From JBCDCU01 sp039180865 (GTDB lineage: Bacteria > Pseudomonadota > Alphaproteobacteria > Rhizobiales > JACESI01), in NCBI GenBank assembly GCA_039180865.1, contig JBCDCZ010000044.1:1-20847 (forward strand): a DNA stretch of 20,847 nt, written 5' to 3'. The position numbers were made by a program, and so were the translations under genes. Shown in pieces: positions 14,937-20,847 of the stretch. Position 1 is the stretch's first letter, and every line of letters starts with the position of its first letter. The notes beneath the pieces are model-generated. The model did not search any database. It was not told the origin of the DNA and worked only from the letters and a program-made list of their open reading frames with translations.

Positions 14937-15212
14937 ATGTTTTATCACGTTGAAATGACGGTCAATCTGCCGCCCGACATGCCCAAAGAAAACGCCGATG
15001 CGATCAAGCTTGAAGAGAAGCTCTACGCCCAGGACCTCATGAGAGCGGGTAAGTGGCTTCACATCTGGAGGCTTGTTGGCGAGTACGCGAATGTCAGCAT
15101 CTTCGATGTCGCCGATCACGATGAACTGCACGACTTGCTGTCGGGATTACCGCTCTTTCCGTACATGCAGATCCGCGTGCGAGCACTGGCACGGCACCCC
15201 TCGGCGCTCTAG
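14937..15212 (+). CDS. catC: muconolactone delta-isomerase
   Basis: This 91-residue protein matches the length and pattern of muconolactone isomerase, which converts muconolactone to beta-ketoadipate enol-lactone in the catechol branch of the beta-ketoadipate pathway. Visible features are the FYHVEMTVNLPPDMP opening, the AIKLEEKLYAQDLMRAGKWLHIWRLVGEY core and the DVADHDELHDLLSGLPLFPYM segment, which form a ferredoxin-like fold that assembles as a ring of subunits. It starts 9 bases after the reductase stop codon with only a weak GAGA-type ribosome site, so coupling to the gene before is likely. The genes for the two preceding steps follow it, so gene order does not follow reaction order. Confidence 0.93.
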   Translation: MFYHVEMTVNLPPDMPKENADAIKLEEKLYAQDLMRAGKWLHIWRLVGEYANVSIFDVADHDELHDLLSGLPLFPYMQIRVRALARHPSAL

Positions 15213-15259
15213 CACTCATACAACATCAGACACGACACACTTTCACCCGGGAGGACCCA

Positions 15260-16102
15260 ATGCAAACCGTGACAATAGACAACATTACCGATGTGGTGAT
15301 TGGAGCGATGTCCGATGAAACACCGCCCCGTGTGAAGGAGGTTCTGACGGACTTTGTGCGGCACATGCATGATTTTGTCCGCGAAACCCGGCTCACCCAC
15401 GATGAATGGCTGGTCGGCATCGACTATATGACGCGCGCAGCAGCCCTCACCGATGAGAAACGCAACGAGTTCATCCTCCTCTCCGATATTTTCGGCCTTG
15501 AGACGCTGGTGGACGCGATCAGCCATGATGCCGAAGAAAACGAAACGGAATCGGCCGTTCTTGGGCCCTTCTTCCGGGAAGGCTCGCCGGTGCTCCCAAC
15601 CGGCGCGACGATTTCCCAGCGTGGGGCCGAAGACGGTCCACCCGCCCTTGTCGAAGGACAGATTTCCAATGCCAAGGGTGAACCCATCGCCGGAGCGATG
15701 ATCCATGTCTGGGAGACCGGACCGGAAGGGCTTTACGAACAACAGGATCCGAACCAGCCGGACATGAATCTGCGCGGCCGTTTTAAAACCGACGAGCAAG
15801 GACGTTATGCCTTTCGCGGCGTCCGCCCCGTCAGTTATCCGATCCCGTATGACGGTCCGACTGGCGATCTCCTCCAGTTGATGGGGCGCCACCCATACCG
15901 CCCCGCTCATATCCATATGGTCGTGGAAGCGCCCGGATATCGGAAGCTGATCTCTCAGCTCTATGACAGCACGGATGAGTACCTTGAAAGCGACAGTGTC
16001 TTTTCCGTCAAAGGCTCGCTCATTATCGATTTTAAACCCGCGCCGATAGACGCCGACGTCGACTACGTCGTCGAACACAACGTCGTCCTCAAAGCAGCCT
16101 GA
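15260..16102 (+). CDS. intradiol ring-cleavage dioxygenase (catechol/hydroxyquinol 1,2-dioxygenase)
   Basis: This is a 280-residue non-haem Fe(III) dioxygenase that opens the ring between two adjacent hydroxyls. Probable iron ligands are Tyr159 in GLYEQQDP, Tyr193 in SYPIPYDGP, and His217 and His219 in RPAHIH; their spacing matches characterised family members. The N-terminal helical linker domain (1-95) and LGPFFREGSP (101-110) resemble hydroxyquinol 1,2-dioxygenases more than classical CatA. The neighbours, however, are muconate cycloisomerase and muconolactone isomerase. No maleylacetate reductase, needed for a hydroxyquinol route, is present, so catechol to cis,cis-muconate is the better guess. 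Substituted catechols remain possible. GGGAGGA (15249-15255) gives a strong ribosome site. Confidence 0.92.
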   Translation: MQTVTIDNITDVVIGAMSDETPPRVKEVLTDFVRHMHDFVRETRLTHDEWLVGIDYMTRAAALTDEKRNEFILLSDIFGLETLVDAISHDAEENETESAVLGPFFREGSPVLPTGATISQRGAEDGPPALVEGQISNAKGEPIAGAMIHVWETGPEGLYEQQDPNQPDMNLRGRFKTDEQGRYAFRGVRPVSYPIPYDGPTGDLLQLMGRHPYRPAHIHMVVEAPGYRKLISQLYDSTDEYLESDSVFSVKGSLIIDFKPAPIDADVDYVVEHNVVLKAA

Positions 16103-16131
16103 TCTTTTAAAACCAAGCGGGAGACCGGATT

Positions 16132-17304
16132 ATGACAGCCCTTGCAGCAAAGCCTTTCGGTCCCGATCCGGTTCACGCTGACCGCGTGCATTCAATCGAA
16201 ACACATATTCTGAAAATTCCAACGATCCGGGAGCACAAGCTCTCTTCCCTGTCCGTGACGGATCAGGCTTATGTGCTCGTTCGTCTCAAAACCAAAGACG
16301 GTCTGGAAGGCATCGGAGAGGCATCAACGCTTGGTGGACCGCGCTGGGCGGAAGAATCGGTCGAGACGATCAAGGCTGTCATCGATACTTATCTGGCACC
16401 CGCATTAATAGGCCATCCTATAGAAATGATCCGCGCAGCACGACTGCAAATGGATAAGGCTGCAAAACGGAACAACGCCGCGAAAGCAGCCATCGAAACC
16501 GCCCTTTTCGATGTCCTCGGAAAACATCTCAATGTGCCGGTTTCAACGCTTCTTGGCGGAGCCGTCCGGAGCCATGTCCCGGTTTTGTGGGCGCTTGCTT
16601 CTGGCGATCCGGTGCAGGAAATAGAAGAAGCGCTTTCTATGATCGAAGCAGACCGCCATTGTGAGTTCAAGATCAAGATCGGTGCACAATCCCCTGCCGA
16701 CGACATTAGGCGGCTGGAGACAATCGTTACCGGCCTCGGCAAGCGTGGACATCTTAAAGTCATCGACGCCAATCAGGCCTGGGATGAAAGCACCGCGGAC
16801 CACTATATGCCCGCTCTTGAGGACCTCGACATCGGGCTCCTAGAGCAACCGGTTCCCGATTGGAACATTGATGGCATGGCGCGGCTTGCAGCACGGCATC
16901 GTCTTCCAATCCTCGCGGATGAGAGTGTATTTTCGAGCCAGGATGCCGCCCGTGTCGGCAACGCGGCAGCTGCTGATGCGGTTTCGCTGAAGCTTGTGAA
17001 AAGCGGAGGGCTTCTCGCCATGCGCGATGTCGCTGCAGTTGCTGACGCGAACGGCCTTGGTCTTTACGGCGGGTGCCTTTTGGAAAGCGCGGTCGGCACG
17101 GCTGCCCATCTTCATGTTTTCGCAGCACTCCCCAATCTGCAATGGGGTTCTGAGAGTTTCGGCCCGTTGATCCTGAGGGATGAAATCGTGACCGAGCCGC
17201 TGACCTACCGCGATTTCGGCGTCATCATTCCCGACGGCCCGGGCCTTGGCGTTACGCTCGATGAGGACAAGGTCGCATTCTTTACCCGCGAAGGAGGCGC
17301 ATGA
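16132..17304 (+). CDS. catB: muconate cycloisomerase (enolase superfamily)
   Basis: This 390-residue enzyme of the muconate-lactonizing subgroup converts cis,cis-muconate to muconolactone with a divalent metal. The KxK motif is Lys180-x-Lys182 in FKIKIG. Metal ligands are Asp212 (IDANQ), Glu238 (LLEQP) and Asp263 (LADES). The acid/base Lys287 lies in SLKLVKSGG, and Glu318 in LLESAVG. The N-terminal capping domain carries LSVTDQAYVLVRLKTKDGLEGIGEASTLGGPRW. About 20 extra residues precede the usual N-terminus. GGGAG eight bases before the ATG fits. The stop codon is one base from the next gene's ATG. A chloromuconate or dipeptide-epimerase-like role is less likely given the dioxygenase and isomerase genes beside it. 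Confidence 0.93.
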   Translation: MTALAAKPFGPDPVHADRVHSIETHILKIPTIREHKLSSLSVTDQAYVLVRLKTKDGLEGIGEASTLGGPRWAEESVETIKAVIDTYLAPALIGHPIEMIRAARLQMDKAAKRNNAAKAAIETALFDVLGKHLNVPVSTLLGGAVRSHVPVLWALASGDPVQEIEEALSMIEADRHCEFKIKIGAQSPADDIRRLETIVTGLGKRGHLKVIDANQAWDESTADHYMPALEDLDIGLLEQPVPDWNIDGMARLAARHRLPILADESVFSSQDAARVGNAAAADAVSLKLVKSGGLLAMRDVAAVADANGLGLYGGCLLESAVGTAAHLHVFAALPNLQWGSESFGPLILRDEIVTEPLTYRDFGVIIPDGPGLGVTLDEDKVAFFTREGGA

Positions 17305-17305
17305 C

Positions 17306-18181
17306 ATGACCACCACTTTCGAGAGCCCCCGGATCGAGCCCTGCATCATCGCGGTTGCGATCACCGGATCTCTGCCGCAGAAATCCAACAATCCCGCCGT
17401 ACCGATCACGATCTCGGAGCAGATTGAAAGCACACAGGAAGCCTATGAAGCGGGCGCCACCATCTCACATTGCCATGTCCGACAGGACGACGGCACACCC
17501 ACATCGGATCCGGATCGTTTCCAACGCCTGCTTGAAGGTCTGCGCAGACACTGCCCTGACCTGATCGTTCAGTTTTCAACTGGCGGACGATCGGGTGCGG
17601 ACCGCGAACGAGGCGGCATGCTCCCACTTCGCCCCGATATGGCGTCCCTTGCGGTTGGCTCAAACAATTTCCCGACGCGGGTTTACGAGAACCCGCCGGA
17701 CCTCGTCGATTGGCTCGCGTCAGAGATGATGCGCTATGAGGTAAAACCGGAGATCGAAGTCTTTGATCTCAGCCATATCCATCAGGCGGTCTTGATGGAA
17801 GAGGACGGTCGCCTGAAAGGTCCCCTCCACGTTCAGTTCATCATGGGGATCAGGAATGCAATGCCAGTTGACCGTGAGAGTTTCGAATTTTTCATCAAGA
17901 CGCTGAAACGGCTGTCCCCTCAATCAACCTGGTGCGGCGCCGGAATCGGCCGCCATCAGCGCACCTTGAATGAATGGTCGATAGAACTTGGCGGGCATAC
18001 CCGTACCGGCCTTGAGGACAATGTGCGTCTTGATCGTGACAGGCTGGCACCATCCAATGCCGCTTTGGTTCGCGAGACCGTCCAACTCTGCGAGATTAAC
18101 GAACGCCCGGTTGCGAGCACCGCGGACGCACGCCGTATTCTCGGCCTGACGATACCCGCACATGAAGAGGTTATGGCATGA
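17306..18181 (+). CDS. BKACE (DUF849) beta-keto acid cleavage enzyme
   Basis: The protein has 291 residues from the ATG at 17306, preceded by AAGGAGG (17291-17297). An in-frame ATG at 17246 lies inside the upstream gene and is rejected. The family (Kce/BKACE) reacts a beta-keto acid with acetyl-CoA to give acetoacetate and a shortened CoA ester, using a metal. Visible motifs are the metal-binding His55-x-His57 in ISHCHVR, QFSTGG (89-94), FDLSHIHQA, IMGIRNAMP, WCGAGIGRHQ and ELGGHTRTGLEDN with Glu227. In this operon the obvious substrate is beta-ketoadipate, which would give acetoacetate and succinyl-CoA in one step and replace the CoA transferase and thiolase of the textbook pathway. That is inference from context. 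The one-base gap to the previous gene indicates tight coupling. Confidence 0.92.
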   Translation: MTTTFESPRIEPCIIAVAITGSLPQKSNNPAVPITISEQIESTQEAYEAGATISHCHVRQDDGTPTSDPDRFQRLLEGLRRHCPDLIVQFSTGGRSGADRERGGMLPLRPDMASLAVGSNNFPTRVYENPPDLVDWLASEMMRYEVKPEIEVFDLSHIHQAVLMEEDGRLKGPLHVQFIMGIRNAMPVDRESFEFFIKTLKRLSPQSTWCGAGIGRHQRTLNEWSIELGGHTRTGLEDNVRLDRDRLAPSNAALVRETVQLCEINERPVASTADARRILGLTIPAHEEVMA

Positions 18182-18295
18182 CAGCCCGCTAACCCGCACC
18201 CGCTTCAAACCAAACAGAACGAACAAACAACCGCACCCGGTTCCGGATGGCGGGCGGGGACCTTCTTGTCTTCGTGAAAATCCAAGAGGATGACC

Positions 18296-19141
18296 ATGAC
18301 TGGATTGCTTCTTACCGGGGTGCTCGCCCCTTTCTTGCTCGGGATTGGACTGGCAATCACTTGCGCTGCGTCATCAAGATTATCGCAGCATTCCTACGCA
18401 ATCATCGCAAGCGTCTTCGCAGCATTCGCTGTCCTTATCATTTACTGGCTGCTCGAAGGTATCCCGCCTTTACCGCCGGTCGCGTCCAAGCACAAGCTCG
18501 GTTATGTGCTCTGCTTTGGCGGCTTGCTCACAGTCGGTCTCCTAACCTGGACTACGGCTCATCGCGCTATAATTGCTGTGATTGTCCTGGGCGCCTCGAT
18601 TTTCTGGATCGGGATCAGGAAGTTTTCCGGCGAAGACGGGCTCTTTTTAACGCTCTGGTTCGCTCTCCCGCTTTTGATTTTCGCCGCGGCGAGCCACCTC
18701 AATGTGCGCCAGTCAAATAGCGCATACCTCTGGCCGGTTACGACGCTGATCTTCGCTGTGACGGCAGCCATTGTCAGCCTTCTTGGCGGATATATCGGTA
18801 TGGCGCAGATGTGCGGTGCGTTAGCCGCTTTCATCGGTGGATATCTTATAGTCAGATACGCGGCTGAATTGATCGGACGGGGTGACAGTATCCCCAACCT
18901 TCCGAACGCAGTGACGTGTCTCATTCTTTTCGCTGTCACGGCAGCGTTTTCCTCCAGCCTTCTCTTTGCGCCGAAACTCAATCCATTCGCAGGATTCGCG
19001 ACGCTTCTTATCCTGCTTGTTCCAGCTTACGCGGCCCGCTTCGAAAGGCTGCCCTCCAGAATTCAGCCCGTCGCCATGGCCTCGCTTGCCATGGTGCCCG
19101 GTCTGATCGCGGTTTTCGTCCCGTTTCTTCCGATCGGATGA
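18296..19141 (+). CDS. polytopic inner-membrane protein of unknown function
   Basis: This hydrophobic protein of about 281 residues has roughly ten predicted membrane helices, for example GLLLTGVLAPFLLGIGLAIT, ASVFAAFAVLIIYWLL, AIIAVIVLGASIFWIGI, LWFALPLLIFAAA, GALAAFIGGYLIV and MASLAMVPGLIAVFV. I recognise no transporter family motif. The ATG at 18290 has AAGAGG directly against it, while the ATG at 18296 has that site at a normal distance of six bases and is preferred. It follows the BKACE gene by 114 bases and precedes the YceI gene by 51 bases on the same strand with no clear terminator, so it may be the distal part of the aromatic operon. A role in uptake, or in a redox pair with the YceI protein, is speculation. 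Confidence 0.8.
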   Translation: MTGLLLTGVLAPFLLGIGLAITCAASSRLSQHSYAIIASVFAAFAVLIIYWLLEGIPPLPPVASKHKLGYVLCFGGLLTVGLLTWTTAHRAIIAVIVLGASIFWIGIRKFSGEDGLFLTLWFALPLLIFAAASHLNVRQSNSAYLWPVTTLIFAVTAAIVSLLGGYIGMAQMCGALAAFIGGYLIVRYAAELIGRGDSIPNLPNAVTCLILFAVTAAFSSSLLFAPKLNPFAGFATLLILLVPAYAARFERLPSRIQPVAMASLAMVPGLIAVFVPFLPIG

Positions 19142-19192
19142 AAAACCGCCCTTCCCCGAAAACAAACCTTCAACCAACCAAGGAAAATCCCA

Positions 19193-19777
19193 ATGAAAAA
19201 ACTTCTTCTTCCACTCTTTGCTCTGTCAATTGCAACCAGTGCCGTTTCCCCCGCCTTCGCAGCTGCAAAATATGCGATCGATCCAGCCCATGCCTGGGTG
19301 AACTTCGCGATCAATCATGTCGGTTGGGCGAAGGCGCTCGGCTCGTTCCGCGAGGTTACAGGCAACATTTCGTTCGACCCTGAGAACGTTGAAAAGAGCA
19401 CGCTGGATGTTACAATTAACGCGGCAAGCGTCGATACAAACTCGAAAGACCGTGACGACCATTTGCGCAGCCCGGACTTTCTGAACGCTGTTGAATTTCC
19501 GACGATTACTTTCAAAAGCACGAAGGTCGAAAAGACCGGAGACCGGACCGGCAAAGTCACAGGTGATCTCACCATGCTTGGCGTTACCAAGCCGGTCACA
19601 CTTGATGTTCAATGGAATGACGAAAAGCCGCTTCCATGGGACGCCAATACGGTGAAGACCGGGTTTTCAGCCAAGGGCAGTCTCTCCGCGCTCGATTTCG
19701 GGATGAACAAAGTGAGCGATTTCGGTCTTGGACCGAACCTTGATCTTGTAATCGAAATCGAAGCCGTCAAAGAGTAA
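19193..19777 (+). CDS. YceI-family periplasmic lipocalin-like protein
   Basis: This 194-residue exported protein has a clear Sec signal peptide (MKKLLLPLFALSIATSAVSPAFA, cleavage after about residue 23). The mature part opens KYAIDPAHAWVNFAINHVG and continues with the beta-rich YceI core: FREVTGNISFDPENVEKSTLDVTI, DDHLRSPDFLNAVEFPTITFKST, GDLTMLGVTKPVTLDVQ and FSAKGSLSALDFGM. The family forms a lipocalin-like barrel that binds isoprenoid chains such as isoprenoid quinones. AAGGA eight bases before the ATG fits. It follows the membrane protein gene by 51 bases and is followed at once by a strong terminator, so it is the last gene of its unit. A quinone-linked role alongside the hydroquinone reductase is possible but unproven. 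Confidence 0.94.
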   Translation: MKKLLLPLFALSIATSAVSPAFAAAKYAIDPAHAWVNFAINHVGWAKALGSFREVTGNISFDPENVEKSTLDVTINAASVDTNSKDRDDHLRSPDFLNAVEFPTITFKSTKVEKTGDRTGKVTGDLTMLGVTKPVTLDVQWNDEKPLPWDANTVKTGFSAKGSLSALDFGMNKVSDFGLGPNLDLVIEIEAVKE

Positions 19778-19785
19778 TGATCAAG

Positions 19786-19810
19786 AAGCACCGGGCATTC
19801 CCCGGTGCTT
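19786..19810. terminator. intrinsic terminator at the operon end
   Basis: AAGCACCGGG (19786-19795) pairs perfectly with CCCGGTGCTT (19801-19810) around a five-base loop, followed on the plus strand by TCAATTT. It starts nine bases past the YceI stop codon. It also lies just downstream of the convergent gene ending at 19831, so it may serve both strands. Confidence 0.8.
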
Positions 19811-19830
19811 TCAATTTGCAATTTACGGGA

Positions 19831-20847
19831 TCAGGACGCTTCAAGAGACGCACGCGATCGCTCGCTATTCTCGTTGCTTTTGCTGTTTTCCCGTCTTCTT
19901 TCAACGGGCTTCAACCAGCCTTTGTAATGAGCAAGGAGACCGACGATTGGCAGGCTGAGCCTGACATCAAAGACAAACCGTCCTTCCTCGTCCCGATATT
20001 CCCGCGCTTCCGATTTCGGGGCGAGAAAACGCGGCATTGGTATCGGACCGAAATGCCAGCCAGTCACCGGCATTTCGAGGCCAGAAGAATCGGATTTCAA
20101 ACCAATTTTGAACGACATGGGTCCGAACCGTTCGGTGAAGGTGCCGTCTTCATGGTGCGTCAACACGGAATGGAACGAGTTACCCGCGAAGTCTCTCACC
20201 CAGCGTTCGGATTGCGCCGATCCTTTCCAGGGTCGATCCACTGCAACTGTGACTTCGATATCCCGCCCGGCTTTTGGAAGACCGAACAGTCGGGTAATCA
20301 ACGCATGGAGCGGACCACGTCCCGTTTCCACATCTGCTTTTCCTGACCAGACAACAGGCGCATCGGGACTGTGAAAGACGCGTATCGGCGATGGCATCGC
20401 ATCAAAAGGCTTCGTACCGAGATTATTCCGAAACGCGCTCTCCTGAAGCGTATCTCGCTTGATATTTGTCCAGATGGAATAACCCACCATTTCATCCGCG
20501 ATATCGGAAAGCGTAAGATCTTCGAAAGCATATCGGGCGCCCGGTTTAACGTCACCATTCAAGAGGCGTCGCAGGAGAGCTGCCGCGGGAAGGATCGGCA
20601 CGAACGGGCTGTCGCCGTCCCGCGCGAAAAGCGACCACTCGGCCCTCTCCTGCTCACCAGCGGCATTGAGCCCTCTCACCTCGACGCGCATACCGCCTCT
20701 GTCAGTCGTGAATGTCCGGGTGAGCTTCCGTGCTTTGAGAAGGAAAGATGTGAAGCGTTCTGGATGCGGGAGAAGTCTGTTCTTTCGAAGACGCGCCAAG
20801 GCTTCCATGCCCCATTGCTCGAGCCAGGATTCCAAGCCTGCCGAAAA
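19831..20847 (-). CDS. DUF4166-containing protein, C-terminal part (partial)
   Basis: The frame is open across the right edge, so the 338 visible residues are the C-terminal portion. A TTG at 20835 is not a credible start. The first 130 residues (GMRVEVRG, WSLFARDGDSPFVPILPAAALLRRLL, GARYAFEDLTLSDI) look like the end of the saccharopine-dehydrogenase-like part with which DUF4166 is commonly joined. Residues about 175-315 fit DUF4166: PVVWSGKADVETGRGPLHALITRLFGLP, WVRDFAGNSFHSVL, FTERFGPMSFKIGL, WHFGPIPMPRFLAP, FDVRLSLPIVGLLAHYKGWL. The expected NADP-binding N-terminus would lie outside the window. The function of DUF4166 is not established to my knowledge. The tail is Ser/Glu/Arg-rich. It converges on the YceI gene across a shared terminator. 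Confidence 0.85.
   Translation of the reverse strand, partial: FSAGLESWLEQWGMEALARLRKNRLLPHPERFTSFLLKARKLTRTFTTDRGGMRVEVRGLNAAGEQERAEWSLFARDGDSPFVPILPAAALLRRLLNGDVKPGARYAFEDLTLSDIADEMVGYSIWTNIKRDTLQESAFRNNLGTKPFDAMPSPIRVFHSPDAPVVWSGKADVETGRGPLHALITRLFGLPKAGRDIEVTVAVDRPWKGSAQSERWVRDFAGNSFHSVLTHHEDGTFTERFGPMSFKIGLKSDSSGLEMPVTGWHFGPIPMPRFLAPKSEAREYRDEEGRFVFDVRLSLPIVGLLAHYKGWLKPVERRRENSKSNENSERSRASLEAS

Noticed and set aside
14163..15131. 322-codon minus-strand frame opposite the reductase and isomerase genes
   Set aside because: It is the antisense of two clearly recognised proteins and has no family resemblance.
15209..16078. 289-codon minus-strand frame opposite the dioxygenase gene
   Set aside because: It is the antisense of a dioxygenase with all metal ligands in place.

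Overview
The window looks like a chromosomal stretch of a moderately GC-rich proteobacterium, most likely an alphaproteobacterium. This rests on the protein mix: a chemoreceptor with a PilZ tail, a DUF849/BKACE enzyme in an aromatic operon, a glutathionyl-hydroquinone reductase, YceI and a DUF4166 protein. The genus cannot be told. No tRNA, rRNA, IS element, CRISPR array or prophage gene was seen. Coding is dense and every gap is shorter than 300 bases.

Layout. (1) Bases 1-1455 (+): an incomplete upstream frame overlaps by ATGA a largely disordered protein with an OmpA-like C-terminal domain. (2) 1491-3976 (-): an acetyl-CoA acetyltransferase-type thiolase and an Old Yellow Enzyme ene-reductase, separated by a strong intrinsic terminator. 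The ene-reductase has two adjacent inverted repeats upstream. (3) 4271-5979 (-): a CesT/Tir-type type III secretion chaperone followed by a 334-residue candidate effector. The effector carries short matches to eukaryotic RGS (Regulator of G-protein Signalling) domains, including positions known to contact G-alpha. (4) 6221-8341 (+): an exported TPR protein with a long uncharacterised conserved domain. (5) 8515-12734 (-): a methyl-accepting chemotaxis protein ending in a PilZ domain, and a cytosolic TPR protein.

(6) 12939-19777: an aromatic catabolic island. A LysR regulator (-) diverges from a (+) operon encoding glutathionyl-hydroquinone reductase, muconolactone isomerase, an intradiol ring-cleavage dioxygenase, muconate cycloisomerase and a BKACE beta-keto acid cleavage enzyme. 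A polytopic membrane protein and a periplasmic YceI protein follow. A perfect 9-bp palindrome lies next to the LysR start. The order implies catechol -> muconate -> muconolactone -> enol-lactone -> beta-ketoadipate, with BKACE replacing the usual CoA-transferase plus thiolase finish. No enol-lactone hydrolase is visible. (7) 19831-20847 (-): the C-terminal part of a DUF4166 protein, cut by the window edge.

The two most interesting systems are the chaperone/RGS-like effector pair and the BKACE-terminated ortho-cleavage operon. Both readings come from motif recognition by eye and need profile searches.
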